From Taishania sp964580465 (GTDB taxonomy: Bacteria > Bacteroidota > Bacteroidia > Flavobacteriales_D > Crocinitomicaceae), in contig CAZOKJ010000007.1 of NCBI GenBank assembly GCA_964580465.1, positions 1 to 64,000 of the forward strand: a stretch of DNA of 64,000 nucleotides. The letters run 5' to 3'. The position numbers and the translations under genes were made by a program. Within the stretch, counting starts at the first letter, position 1. Every line of letters begins with the position of its first letter. Under the pieces are notes generated by a model. That model saw nothing but the letters and a program-made list of their open reading frames with translations. It was not told the origin of the DNA and searched no databases. Positions 8,208 through 17,235 of this stretch are shown here, piece by piece.

Positions 8208-9402
8208 CCCTATAATATATACTTTTTAAATAAGCTCCCTCTTCGAAGCCGATAGGATGGTCAACATCGTGTTGGGTAATGTCGATTACTTCTGGTTGAA
8301 CACCTAATTGTTTGAAGGCGATTTGATGACTTCTTTCAAATTCTTCCAAATTGACACGTGAAGAGCATGAAGCAAGTAGTAAAATGCCTCCTTTTTTAGT
8401 TAAACGAACTCCTAATTGCGCTAATTCGGTGTATTTTCGGATGGCTTGATCTGCCTCGCGCTTGCTTTTTGCAAAAGAAGGAGGGTCGATGACTACTAAA
8501 TCAAAAACGATTTCTTTCTGTATCATTTTATTTAAAACTTCAAAGGCATCGCCTGCAATAGTGGTGTGTTTTCCTTTAAATGCGTTTAAAGCAGCATTTT
8601 TTTTCGCCATCTCTAAAGCTTGTTCACTGATATCTAAACTGGTAACTTCTTTTGCGCCGCCAACTAAAGCATGAACAGAAAAACCTCCAGCATAAGCGAA
8701 AACATCGAGAACGGTTTTGTTATGAGCTAATTCACCAATGCGCTTTCTGTTGTGTCGGTGGTCTAAAAAGAATCCTGTTTTGTGACCTTTTAATACATTG
8801 GCAGAGAAACGAACGTTATGCTCTTTGAAAATTATTTCTTCTTGTGTCAATTCACCCGCAATGATGGTGGCATTCAATACTTGTTTGTTTTCTTTTTCCA
8901 CATTGCGGCTGACTCTAAGCACGATAGCTTTAGGTGATAACGTTTGAAAAAGTGCTTCTTTTAGAAAATCAAGATAAGGTAACCAAGCTGAAGAATACAG
9001 TTTTAAAACAGCGATTTCATCATAGTAATCTACGATAACGCCAGGCAATAAATCATTTTCACCGTATAAAACACGGTAACTGTTTGTGTCTTCTGATAGC
9101 AAAGAAACACGTTTTTCTATAGCGCCATTCAATTTTTTTACAAAAAAATCAGTTGTTAATTTTGCTGGACCTTTACTAATAATTTTTATGCGTATCTCTG
9201 ACGAAGCATCGTACAATCCAACTGCGTATAGTTTATTGTTTTTATGATCAAATAAAATGCAAACATCACCAGTTTGCGCACCTTCTCCTATTTTTCGAAT
9301 GCTATTTTCAAACACCCAAGGATGCCCTTTCTTGATTAAAACTTCTGCTTTAGGTGTAAGTTTTACAGCCTGTGTCTTTATATCGCTAATTGAACGTATC
9401 AT
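8203..9402 (-). CDS. rlmI: 23S rRNA m5C methyltransferase of RlmI type
   Basis: A 399-residue class I SAM-dependent methyltransferase. The N-terminal ~80 residues look like a PUA RNA-binding domain (GHPWVFENSI). The Rossmann part has DHRHNRKRIGE, VLDVFAYAGGFSVHA (about 235, SAM loop), VVIDPPSFAKSK (about 305, motif IV) and LLASCSSRVNLEEF, which carries the Cys expected for m5C chemistry. RlmI in E. coli methylates C1962 of 23S rRNA, and the same target is likely here. The stop codon lies at the edge of an interspersed repeat. The MocR gene is 37 bases upstream on the same strand. Confidence 0.9.
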   Translation of the reverse strand: MIRSISDIKTQAVKLTPKAEVLIKKGHPWVFENSIRKIGEGAQTGDVCILFDHKNNKLYAVGLYDASSEIRIKIISKGPAKLTTDFFVKKLNGAIEKRVSLLSEDTNSYRVLYGENDLLPGVIVDYYDEIAVLKLYSSAWLPYLDFLKEALFQTLSPKAIVLRVSRNVEKENKQVLNATIIAGELTQEEIIFKEHNVRFSANVLKGHKTGFFLDHRHNRKRIGELAHNKTVLDVFAYAGGFSVHALVGGAKEVTSLDISEQALEMAKKNAALNAFKGKHTTIAGDAFEVLNKMIQKEIVFDLVVIDPPSFAKSKREADQAIRKYTELAQLGVRLTKKGGILLLASCSSRVNLEEFERSHQIAFKQLGVQPEVIDITQHDVDHPIGFEEGAYLKSIYYRV

Positions 9403-9439
9403 TTGATTGCAAAGATGCTTAAAATTGTTGATTGAACAA

Positions 9440-10939
9440 TTATTTCACTGTTTCTTTTTCTAGTAATAAAGACGTGTGCGCTTCTTTTAATATACTCAAA
9501 GCTCGGTGCATTTCTTTTGTTGTTAGGTGTGCAAACCCTAATCGTATGGCGCATGTCTTATTGTCTTGGTAAAGGCAATTTTTAGGAATGAATAACTGAT
9601 TTTCAGTACATTTTTTTACAAGTTTTATCAAAGAAATTTTATCATTCCATTCTAACCAAAATGCAAAACCTCCAGATGGACTGTTCCATTTGGCAAGGCC
9701 AGCAAAGTGTTGGTATAATTGTTGCTCAAAATATGTTTTTCGTTCTTGGTATTGTTTCAAAACTTTACGCTGATTACGGTGTAATAAACCTTCTTCGATG
9801 ATTTCTCCAATGGCTTGTTGCATCACAAAATCTCCTTGTGGTTCGAGTAATGCTAAGTATTTATTTACTTCCGAGATAAAATTTTCTGCAGCAACTATAT
9901 ACGCATTCTGAAAAGTGGGAGGGAGAATTTTCCCAAGTTTTGCTAAGTAAATAACACGGTTATCTTTGTCTAAATGAAACAATGATAAAGGAAGTGCTTT
10001 ATGATAATAGATTTCAGCACCATCACCGTCTTCTAGGATGATGAATTGATATTCTTGAGCTAATTCTATTAATTCTTTCTTCCTCTTTTCACTCATTTGC
10101 ACGGTTGTAGGGTAATGTTGTAAGGTGTGTACATAAATACATCTAATTTGTCCTTTTTTATAATGCTTTTTAATGTAATCAACGTCGATTCCTTCATTAT
10201 CCATGGGGTAGGTTTTCAAAAATGCTCGTTGCTGACTAAAAATCATGTTGGCAGCAAAGTGACTTTTTTCTCCTACTAAAACCAAATCATTTGGTTGAAT
10301 GATTACTTGACAAATTGCGTAAAGTAACGCTTCTTTTTGTTTAGAAGTTGCACAGTTTTTAGGAGAAATGGCCACTTTTTTACTTATGTTGAAATAGTTT
10401 GAAAGCTTTTCTAAAAAAAAGGGATTGTTTTGAGTGGAATAATCGTTCATTTTTTCAATGATTTGTTTGCGTTTCATTGCAGAACGGTAAAAACGATGCA
10501 ACTCATCTGTTTCAATTAATCGATAATCTGGCTGTCCATCATTAAAGGCAAGTTTTATCGAATTGTTTTCAAAAGGAGAACTTACTATTTGTGAAGTTTT
10601 AAAACTAAATCCTGCGAGTTTTCTATTTTTTTGTGGTGATGGACGTTTCTGAATAATTACTTCTGGATTGGCAATAAATGTACCTACATTGGGTTTTGTT
10701 GTCAGCCATCCTTGTGCTTCTAATTCTTCAAAGGCAGCAACAACTGTTTTCCGATGAATGAATAATTGTTCTGCAATTACTCTTGTACCAGGTAGTTGAT
10801 ACGCAATTTGCAAACTCCCATTTCGAATGGCCCGTATTGTTTGATGAACAATTTGCAAATAGATAGGGTCGCTCCCTTTTCGTTGTAGGTGTATCAGTTC
10901 AAAAAAATGACTTTCAACTGGACTATTGTAATTTTTCAT
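9440..10939 (-). CDS. MocR/PdxR-type regulator: GntR winged helix plus aminotransferase-like domain
   Basis: 499 residues, the usual MocR length. Residues ~15-85 form a GntR winged helix (QLPGTRVIAEQLFIHRKTVV). The rest is a fold type I aminotransferase domain (QPDYRLIE, KEALLYAICQ). In place of the usual EDDYDSEF motif the protein has EDGDGAEI (303-310): the pyridine-binding Asp304 is kept but the Tyr is replaced. The PLP lysine is probably K337, in LGK rather than the common SK. PLP binding may therefore be altered. It is transcribed divergently from the TonB receptor with only 63 bases between them, so it probably regulates that gene, itself, or both (inference). Its effector is unknown. 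Confidence 0.87.
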   Translation of the reverse strand: MKNYNSPVESHFFELIHLQRKGSDPIYLQIVHQTIRAIRNGSLQIAYQLPGTRVIAEQLFIHRKTVVAAFEELEAQGWLTTKPNVGTFIANPEVIIQKRPSPQKNRKLAGFSFKTSQIVSSPFENNSIKLAFNDGQPDYRLIETDELHRFYRSAMKRKQIIEKMNDYSTQNNPFFLEKLSNYFNISKKVAISPKNCATSKQKEALLYAICQVIIQPNDLVLVGEKSHFAANMIFSQQRAFLKTYPMDNEGIDVDYIKKHYKKGQIRCIYVHTLQHYPTTVQMSEKRKKELIELAQEYQFIILEDGDGAEIYYHKALPLSLFHLDKDNRVIYLAKLGKILPPTFQNAYIVAAENFISEVNKYLALLEPQGDFVMQQAIGEIIEEGLLHRNQRKVLKQYQERKTYFEQQLYQHFAGLAKWNSPSGGFAFWLEWNDKISLIKLVKKCTENQLFIPKNCLYQDNKTCAIRLGFAHLTTKEMHRALSILKEAHTSLLLEKETVK

Positions 10940-10961
10940 TGCGGACTACTTAGTTTTAGCG

Positions 10962-10994
10962 CAAATATACAACATTTGCACCAAAATTTTCAAA
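10962..10994 (-). promoter_or_regulatory. Promoter of the MocR-type gene
   Basis: On the reverse strand: TTTG (10994-10991), a 21-bp spacer, then TATATTTG (10969-10962), which fits the Bacteroidota consensus. It occupies most of the divergent gap to the TonB receptor; the receptor's own promoter must overlap it (AACATTTG at 10971-10978 is a one-mismatch -7 candidate). Confidence 0.65.
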
Positions 10995-11002
10995 CAAATT
11001 AA

Positions 11003-12868
11003 ATGAAACGTATTAGTTATTTCGCCTTATTTTTACTTTCGACCAATGCTTTATTTGGTCAAGAAAAACTTGATACAACGGTATTGAACACTGTTGTTAT
11101 CCAAGGAAATCGCATTCAGACGCCTTTTAATCAAGCAACGCGATCTATTCAAATTCTCTCTAAAGAGGAAATTCAACGTTTGCCTGTTAAGTCTGTTAAT
11201 GAGTTATTGGCTTATGTAAATGGAGTGGATTTGCGTCAACGTGGACCTTTTGGAACGCAGGCAGACGTAAGTATTGACGGTGGTTCTTTTGAACAAACGT
11301 TGGTATTATTAAATGGTGTAAAATTAATTGATGCTCAAACTGCTCATAATATGTTGAATATCCCTGTTCCGTTAGAGGCTATTGAACGCATCGAAGTATT
11401 AAGAGGACCGGCAGCTCGTGTTTATGGAATCAACTCATTAACTGGTGCAATTAATATCGTAACAAAATCGGAGGAGCATTCTTTTGTTGGCGTACACACT
11501 TATGCTGGCTCTTCTTTTCAATCAAAACAAGATAGTACGGAACGCAAAGGAATTTATGGCGGTGGCGGCGTTCAAGTGACTGCTAATTTTGGCACAAAAA
11601 AGCAAAGTCATTTATTGGCTATGAGTAAAGATACTTACAATGGCCAACGTTACAACACAGCTCAAGATAACAATCGATTATTTTACAATGGTTCTTATCG
11701 TTTCAATGATAATCATTCGATGCAATGGTTAGGAGGATATACTTATAACAATTTTGGAGCCAATGGTTTTTATGCAGCTCCAGGCGATAAGGAATCGAAA
11801 GAAATTGTTGAAACAGTATTAACAAGCATCGGTTCGACTCACAAATTTGGTCGTTTTACGCTTCGACCGCGTATAAGCAACCGATATAACGAGGATGATT
11901 ACCGTTATTTTCGTTACAATCCTAAAGTAGCACGTTCTATGCACTATTCTAATGCATTAATGGCTGAGTTGAATGCCAGTGTTGAGACAAAAATTGGTGA
12001 ATTTGGACTTGGGTGGGAATCACGATTTGAAACGATTAATAGCTCAAATATCGGCCGTCATGATCGTTCTAATCACGGTATTTCAGCGGAATATAAAGGT
12101 TTTTATTGGAATAAATTAATTGCCACTGCTGGTGCTTATGTTAACTACAATACGAGTTTTGGTTGGCAAGTTTATCCTGGAGTTGATTTAGCTTATTTGT
12201 TTTTGCCTGGTTGGAAATTATCATTTAGTGCAGGATCTGGGCAACGTATTCCCTCGTTCACTGATTTGTATTTACAGCAAAAAGGAAATGTTGGTAATGC
12301 AAACTTAAAACCTGAAAACGCTTGGCAATATGAAGGAGCATTGCAATACAATTGGAAAACTTTGCGCGTTTCTGCTTCTTATTTTTACCGTGATATCTCT
12401 CAATTTATTGATTGGGTAAGAGATACAGTAACACAACCATATTCTCCGATTAATCTCGGGCAAAATCAAGTGCATGGTTTATCAGCTAACGTTCAGCAAC
12501 AACTTCACTTTAAAAATGAACATACTTTTGGTTATTTTGTTAAATACACTTATTTGGCTCCAAGTTATAAAGCTGCTACGAATCAACAATCGAAGTATGT
12601 GTTAGAGTCCTTAAAAAATCAATTAATGCTAGGTGTTAATTATGGTTATAAAGGTTTTTCAATCCAGGTGACTTCTCGTTTGATTGAGCGTTTTAAACTT
12701 GCACCTTATTTCTTATTGGATGCACGCGTTTCTTATGCTATCAATCCTGTGGTTATCTATGTAGAAGGCACTAATTTACTTGGTTCTCAATACAAAGAAG
12801 CTGGTGCAGTACCTATGCCAACTCGCTGGTTTAGTTTAGGTGTTCGTTATAACTGGTCGAAAAAATAG
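11003..12868 (+). CDS. TonB-dependent outer-membrane receptor (BtuB-like)
   Basis: 621 residues with a signal peptide (1-19, ending LFGQ). The plug domain runs from about 45 to 150 (RSIQILSKEEIQRLP, ERIEVLRGPAARVYG, SLTGAINIVTK) and is followed by a 22-strand-type beta barrel. It lacks the CarboxypepD_reg domain found at the N-terminus of SusC-type receptors and is closer in size to vitamin or metal-chelate receptors such as BtuB. The substrate cannot be read from the sequence. It is divergent from a MocR-type regulator, and MocR proteins often control cofactor or nitrogen genes, so a small cofactor is one possibility (inference). A terminator follows. Confidence 0.9.
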   Translation: MKRISYFALFLLSTNALFGQEKLDTTVLNTVVIQGNRIQTPFNQATRSIQILSKEEIQRLPVKSVNELLAYVNGVDLRQRGPFGTQADVSIDGGSFEQTLVLLNGVKLIDAQTAHNMLNIPVPLEAIERIEVLRGPAARVYGINSLTGAINIVTKSEEHSFVGVHTYAGSSFQSKQDSTERKGIYGGGGVQVTANFGTKKQSHLLAMSKDTYNGQRYNTAQDNNRLFYNGSYRFNDNHSMQWLGGYTYNNFGANGFYAAPGDKESKEIVETVLTSIGSTHKFGRFTLRPRISNRYNEDDYRYFRYNPKVARSMHYSNALMAELNASVETKIGEFGLGWESRFETINSSNIGRHDRSNHGISAEYKGFYWNKLIATAGAYVNYNTSFGWQVYPGVDLAYLFLPGWKLSFSAGSGQRIPSFTDLYLQQKGNVGNANLKPENAWQYEGALQYNWKTLRVSASYFYRDISQFIDWVRDTVTQPYSPINLGQNQVHGLSANVQQQLHFKNEHTFGYFVKYTYLAPSYKAATNQQSKYVLESLKNQLMLGVNYGYKGFSIQVTSRLIERFKLAPYFLLDARVSYAINPVVIYVEGTNLLGSQYKEAGAVPMPTRWFSLGVRYNWSKK

Positions 12869-12897
12869 GTTCTTTTCATAAGTTGCAAAGTGTAGAG

Positions 12898-12936
12898 GGT
12901 GTTCATGTTGATTCGTTCGCATGTTCACCTTTTTTT
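12898..12936 (+). terminator. Terminator of the TonB receptor gene
   Basis: A two-part stem (GGTG/CACC and CATG/CATG separated by a TT/TT internal loop) followed by seven Ts, about 30 bases after the stop codon. Confidence 0.7.
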
Positions 12937-12970
12937 GTTTCATTTAACATTTTTTTAAGTTTTAAGCTTC

Positions 12971-12978
12971 TAAATTTG
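12971..12978 (+). promoter_or_regulatory. Candidate -7 box for the Spy-like gene
   Basis: TAAATTTG, a full match to TAnnTTTG, 58 bases before the start codon. No TTTG stands at the correct distance upstream, so this is a weak call. Confidence 0.35.
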
Positions 12979-13035
12979 TTTTTTTGGCATGATTTTCGTA
13001 TCTTATATCATAATTATTAATTAAAAGTAAGCGTT

Positions 13036-13482
13036 ATGAAAGGAATAAAAGTTTTAGCTTTAACAGCATTGATGGTTGCAGGGTCAGGTATGGCTTTGGC
13101 TCAAGATAGAGGAGTTCGCAAAGTTGATGAAACTTCTAAAGTTGAAAAGAAACAAATGATGGGCAGTCAACATGAACGTGTTATGGCTGAGTTGAATTTG
13201 ACAGATGCTCAGAAAAAGCAAATGGAAGAAATGCGTGCAAAACATCAAGCAGAGATGAAGCAACAGCGTTCTTCAATGCAAGAAATGAATAAAAAGCACC
13301 AAGAAGAAATGGAGGCAATTTTGACGCCTGAGCAAAAAGAAAAAATGAAACAATTAAAGGCAGAGCGTCAAGAAAAGCGTAAAGAGATGCGCCAAGACAT
13401 GAAAATGAATGGTCATTCTAAAAAAGGTGAAATGAAAGGAAAGGCTTGTTGTTCAAATAATCAAGCTCCTGCCAAAAAATAA
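13036..13482 (+). CDS. Small exported Spy/CpxP-like protein
   Basis: 148 residues with a signal peptide ending near GMALAQ (about residue 23). The mature part is almost entirely helical and charged, with the repeated LTDAQKKQMEEMR and LTPEQKEKMKQLK pattern typical of periplasmic Spy/CpxP/LTXXQ-like helpers. The tail is very basic and ends with a Cys pair (GKACCSNN). In other bacteria such proteins act as periplasmic chaperones or metal sensors; the role here is not established. It is a single gene with its own terminator. Confidence 0.75.
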   Translation: MKGIKVLALTALMVAGSGMALAQDRGVRKVDETSKVEKKQMMGSQHERVMAELNLTDAQKKQMEEMRAKHQAEMKQQRSSMQEMNKKHQEEMEAILTPEQKEKMKQLKAERQEKRKEMRQDMKMNGHSKKGEMKGKACCSNNQAPAKK

Positions 13483-13501
13483 TTTGTGTTTATTGATTAA
13501 G

Positions 13502-13539
13502 AAAGAGAGTGTCCGAAAAGTCAGGCATTCTCTTTTTTT
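13502..13539 (+). terminator. Terminator after the Spy-like gene
   Basis: Stem AGAGAGTG with CATTCTCT (one G-U pair), loop rich in A, then seven Ts. It lies between convergent genes and reaches the stop codon of the DUF4143 gene. Confidence 0.75.
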
Positions 13540-14641
13540 ATTCTAAAAATTTATGAAGTGGCACAACATCTATTGTCATTCCATCTTTATTGAAACAATC
13601 TTCTTGGTTTAAGGTAACGATTGTTGCTCTTGTTTGCTCAAAAAAGTGAAGTGCTTCTATGGCTCCATCTAGTTCGCGGGCTAAGTTTTCATCGTTTAAA
13701 TCGTAGCAGACTTGTATTATTTCCACAGCTTTTCCTTTTTCAAATACGATAAAATCACATTCTTTTTTTTCTTGAAAATAATAGATTTCTTTGTGTTTTC
13801 TTCTTAATTGGATGTAAACCACATTTTCCAAGCGTCTTCCATTTTCTTCTGTAAATACGATTGAATTACTTGTAAATAATCCTAAATCTATGCAGTAAAC
13901 CTTTTTAGGATTGCGCAGTTGAACTTTTAAAGAGTAGCTGAATTTTGGTACAAATTGCACCAAATAGCTGTTTTCAAGATAATAAAAATATTCTAGCAAA
14001 GTACTCGTTGCCTTCACTTCAAACAGTTGCTTCAATTTTGTTGCAGATACTGGCTTTCCGATGTTTGATATTAAATAGATTGCTAATTTTCGCAAAGCTT
14101 GTGCGTCTCTTATTTTATACCTTACAGCTATATTTCTGTATATAATGTCATCAAATAATTGATTCAACACGTTACTGATAGTTGTTTTGAGGTATTCTGG
14201 AAATCCACCTTTTTGAAAATATTCTAAGGCTGATTCTGCATTGGTTTGTTGTTTTGTGTAATCCAAAAATTCAGCATACGAAAATGGAAACAGTTCGGTA
14301 GATATATGCCTTCCGGTTAATTTAGTACCGAGTTCTGTACTCAGCAATGTAGCGTTTGAACCTGTAACTACTATTCTAAAACCTTTATCTAACTTCTGTT
14401 GCACATACCATTCCCAACCTATGAGGGTTTGTATTTCATCGAAAAATAAAACACTTGCTCCGCGTGTTTCTATTTCCTTATCTAAACGCTTGAAATCGTC
14501 TAAAACAAAACCACTTAAGCGTGGATCTTCAAAATTTAAAAATAGGGCATGGTCAAAGTGCTTTTGCAAAACTTGCATCATAAGTGTGCTTTTACCGCAA
14601 CGTCGGATACCCGTTATGATGTTCACAAAGTTTTCATGCAC
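13538..14641 (-). CDS. AAA-family ATPase with DUF4143 domain (5' end doubtful)
   Basis: 367 residues as read from a GTG codon. Walker A is GIRRCGKST at about residues 11-19 and Walker B is VLFFDEIQ. A DUF4143-type C-terminal half contains KLKQLFEV and YCIDLGLF and ends with a restriction-endonuclease-like strand (KKECDFIVF). Family members normally have 20-40 residues before Walker A. Here the in-frame codons upstream of the GTG read KRQVLDSLP, which resembles that leader, but there is no start codon before a TAA at 14678-14680. The 5' end may therefore be mutated or the protein shortened. Such ATPases are common, scattered and poorly understood. Gene context is unrelated. Confidence 0.75.
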   Translation of the reverse strand: MHENFVNIITGIRRCGKSTLMMQVLQKHFDHALFLNFEDPRLSGFVLDDFKRLDKEIETRGASVLFFDEIQTLIGWEWYVQQKLDKGFRIVVTGSNATLLSTELGTKLTGRHISTELFPFSYAEFLDYTKQQTNAESALEYFQKGGFPEYLKTTISNVLNQLFDDIIYRNIAVRYKIRDAQALRKLAIYLISNIGKPVSATKLKQLFEVKATSTLLEYFYYLENSYLVQFVPKFSYSLKVQLRNPKKVYCIDLGLFTSNSIVFTEENGRRLENVVYIQLRRKHKEIYYFQEKKECDFIVFEKGKAVEIIQVCYDLNDENLARELDGAIEALHFFEQTRATIVTLNQEDCFNKDGMTIDVVPLHKFLE

Positions 14642-14803
14642 TGGAAGGCTGTCTAAAACTTGACGTTTTACTCCTGTTTATTTGTTTAGAAACAATTTTT
14701 TTTGTGATTCTACAACGGCAGATATTGTTTGTTAGTATTGGATGATGTGTATTTAGCGTTGTGTGATATCTTATTTATTGCTTTCTTTTTCGGTAATTTG
14801 AAC

Positions 14804-14838
14804 TAAAAAAAAGAGGTTGCTCGGACTGAACAACCTCT
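14804..14838 (-). terminator. Terminator of lysS
   Basis: Perfect stem AGAGGTTG/CAACCTCT (14812-14838). On the reverse strand it is followed by a U-tract given by the A run at 14805-14812. It lies 23 bases after the lysS stop. Confidence 0.85.
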
Positions 14839-14861
14839 ATGAAATTAAAAATAAATTGAAA

Positions 14862-16562
14862 TTATTTTGCTCGGATAATTAACTGTTCTCCTTCTTTGGT
14901 TACTTGAGCAACTCCCATTTTAGTCAATGCTTTGATGCTTAAGTCCCATTGTTTGTTGCTAAGACCAACTTGATTTTTTAAATCATTTAAATCCATTTCT
15001 TTTTCTTTTGACAAAATGTCGAAAATTGTTTTTTCATTTTCTGACAAAGCTAATTTTTTAACTTCAGGTCTCATTTGAGGGAAGAACAATACTTCTTGGA
15101 TTGAAGGATTATTGGTTAAGAACATGATTAAACGGTCCATTCCAATTCCAAGTCCAGATGTTGGTGGCATCCCGTATTCCAATGCACGCAAGAAATCTTG
15201 GTCAATGAATTGTCCTGCTTCATCATCACCTCTTTCTGATAAACGAACTTGTTCTTCGAAACGTTCACGCTGATCAATAGGGTCGTTTAGTTCTGAGTAA
15301 GCATTTGCAATTTCTTTCCCACACACCATCAACTCAAATCGCTCCGTTAATTCAGGGTCATTTCTGTGAGATTTACACAAAGGAGACATCTCTTTTGGAT
15401 AGTCGATAATGAATGTTGGTTGAATGTAATTTCCTTCACATTTTTCACCAAAGATTTCATCGATTAACTTTCCTTTACCCATTGTGTCGTCCACTTCGAT
15501 ACCCATTCCTTTTGCAGCGGCACGAATTTCGTCTTCTGATTTGCCAGCGATATCAAATCCAGTGAAATCGATAATTGCTTGACGCATTGTAACACGTGCA
15601 TAAGGTGCTTTGAAATCGATGTTGTGTTCGCCAAAAGTTGCTTGAGTTGTCCCATTCACTGCAATTGCACAATGCTCCAACAAACGTTCTGTGAATTCCA
15701 TCATCCAGTTGTAGTCTTTGTAAGCAACATAAATTTCCATTGCTGTAAATTCTGGATTGTGAGTTCTATCCATCCCCTCATTGCGGAAGTTTTTAGAGAA
15801 CTCATAAACACCGTCAAATCCACCAACAATTAAACGTTTTAGATACAATTCATTTGCAATTCGCATGTACAAAGGAATGTCCAATGCGTTGTGGTGCGTA
15901 ACGAATGGACGCGCAGCAGCTCCACCAGGTATTGCTTGTAACACTGGTGTTTCTACTTCCATATACCCTGCATCGTTAAAGAATTGACGCATGGCATTAA
16001 ATAATTTTGTACGCTTGATAAAAATTTCTTTGACATGAGGATTTACCACTAGGTCAGCATAACGTTGACGATAGCGAGCTTCAGGATCAGTGAAAGCGTC
16101 ATAAACTTTACCTTCTGCATCCGTTTTTGGCAATGGAAGTGGTTTTAATGACTTGCTTAATAGCGTGAATTCTTTCACATTTACAGAAATTTCACCTACT
16201 TGTGTCTTGAAAATATGTCCTTTAACACCAATAAAGTCACCTAAGTCAAGTAATTTTTTAAATACTTCGTTGTACAATGTTTTGTCTTCACCAGGGCACA
16301 TCTCATCTCGGTTGAAGTATACTTGAATACGACCTGTAGAGTCTTGTAATTCAATAAAACTCGCCTTACCCATGATGCGTTGGCTCATCATACGACCTGC
16401 CAAACAGACTTCTTTATTTTCTTCGAACTTATCCTTGATGTCCTTTGCATAGTCTGTTACAGGATACAAAGCTGCTGGATAAGGATCTATCCCCATCTCA
16501 CGGATTTTATTCAACGTTTCTCTACGTTGAATTTCTTGATCTGATAGTTCGATAAAACTCAT
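14862..16562 (-). CDS. lysS: Lysyl-tRNA synthetase, class II
   Basis: 566 residues. An OB-fold anticodon-binding domain (about 55-150, VCLAGRMMSQRIMGKASF) precedes the class II catalytic core with motif 2 (FRNEGMDRTHNPEFT) and motif 3 (GLGIGMDRLIMF). It charges tRNA-Lys in the cytoplasm. Compared with E. coli LysRS (~505 aa) there is a C-terminal extension of about 60 residues (from KTIFDILSKEKE) that looks like a small winged helix; a similar tail occurs in other Bacteroidota LysRS as far as I recall. It is transcribed alone and divergently from the DksA-like gene. Confidence 0.96.
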   Translation of the reverse strand: MSFIELSDQEIQRRETLNKIREMGIDPYPAALYPVTDYAKDIKDKFEENKEVCLAGRMMSQRIMGKASFIELQDSTGRIQVYFNRDEMCPGEDKTLYNEVFKKLLDLGDFIGVKGHIFKTQVGEISVNVKEFTLLSKSLKPLPLPKTDAEGKVYDAFTDPEARYRQRYADLVVNPHVKEIFIKRTKLFNAMRQFFNDAGYMEVETPVLQAIPGGAAARPFVTHHNALDIPLYMRIANELYLKRLIVGGFDGVYEFSKNFRNEGMDRTHNPEFTAMEIYVAYKDYNWMMEFTERLLEHCAIAVNGTTQATFGEHNIDFKAPYARVTMRQAIIDFTGFDIAGKSEDEIRAAAKGMGIEVDDTMGKGKLIDEIFGEKCEGNYIQPTFIIDYPKEMSPLCKSHRNDPELTERFELMVCGKEIANAYSELNDPIDQRERFEEQVRLSERGDDEAGQFIDQDFLRALEYGMPPTSGLGIGMDRLIMFLTNNPSIQEVLFFPQMRPEVKKLALSENEKTIFDILSKEKEMDLNDLKNQVGLSNKQWDLSIKALTKMGVAQVTKEGEQLIIRAK

Positions 16563-16593
16563 AATGATTATTTATTTTTAAACAAATTTTGCA

Positions 16594-16601
16594 CAAAAAT
16601 A
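16594..16601 (-). promoter_or_regulatory. Candidate -7 box for lysS
   Basis: TATTTTTG on the reverse strand, 31 bases upstream of the lysS start codon. No matching -33 box is visible. Confidence 0.4.
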
Positions 16602-16765
16602 AGAACTTAAATTCAATTAACCTGCATTTCTATCTTTTTGATGATTAAAATTGTAAGGGATGTTAAATAGTTAAGAAATACATTAATTTTATACTAAAAA
16701 ATCACATAAAATCCTTTTTGATTGCATGTATTTTTAAATTAAGTTATTATTAATTAAAAATTAAC

Positions 16766-16795
16766 TTGAAAGTTTGGAATAAAATGTTATTTTTG
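16766..16795 (+). promoter_or_regulatory. Promoter of the DksA-like gene and lspA
   Basis: TTG at 16766-16768, a 19-bp spacer, then TATTTTTG at 16788-16795. This fits the flavobacterial form TTG-N17-23-TAnnTTTG. The rest of the 292-base gap to lysS is AT-rich with nothing else recognised. Confidence 0.65.
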
Positions 16796-16854
16796 CTAAC
16801 TTTTAAAAAGAAAACCTAAAGTAAATTGCATTTAACAGTTTAAAAAGAAAAGAA

Positions 16855-17235
16855 ATGAGTGAAACAGTAAGATATTCAGACGCAGAATTAGAAGAATTTC
16901 GCGAATTAATTGAAGGAAAATTAGAAGAAGCGCAAGAGCACTTGAGATTGTTAAAAGGTACATTGTCTTTATCAGATGATCATGGAACAAACGATACAGG
17001 TCGCACATTTAACATGATGGAAGATGGTTCAGATACCTTATCACGTGAAGAAGTGGCGCAATTAGCATCTCGTCAAGAGAAGTTTATTCAAAACTTGCAA
17101 AATGCCTTGATTCGAATCGAGAACAAAACGTATGGAATTTGCCGTGTAACAGGTAAGAAAATTCAAAAAGAACGCTTGATGTTGGTTCCTCACGCTACTT
17201 TAAGTATCGAAGCGAAAAACAATGAAGGAAAATAA
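16855..17235 (+). CDS. TraR/DksA-family protein without zinc-binding cysteines
   Basis: 126 residues. The N-terminal two-thirds is a helical hairpin (DAELEEFRELIEGKLEEA to QEKFIQNLQNALIRIE). The C-terminus has the DksA/TraR layout (YGICRVTGKKIQKERLMLVP) but only one of the four Cys of the C4 zinc finger remains. DksA-type proteins enter the RNA polymerase secondary channel and change promoter responses. Loss of the finger is also seen in other Bacteroidota homologues, from memory, so it is probably a lineage trait and not decay. The stop codon overlaps the lspA start by 14 bases, so the two are co-expressed. Confidence 0.82.
   Translation: MSETVRYSDAELEEFRELIEGKLEEAQEHLRLLKGTLSLSDDHGTNDTGRTFNMMEDGSDTLSREEVAQLASRQEKFIQNLQNALIRIENKTYGICRVTGKKIQKERLMLVPHATLSIEAKNNEGK

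Noticed and set aside
10940..11002. Riboswitch upstream of the TonB receptor
   Set aside because: Only 63 bases are available and they are filled by promoter elements.
13538..14680. DUF4143 ATPase as part of a defence island
   Set aside because: Flanking genes (Spy-like, lysS) are not defence genes and no toxin, nuclease or methylase partner is adjacent.
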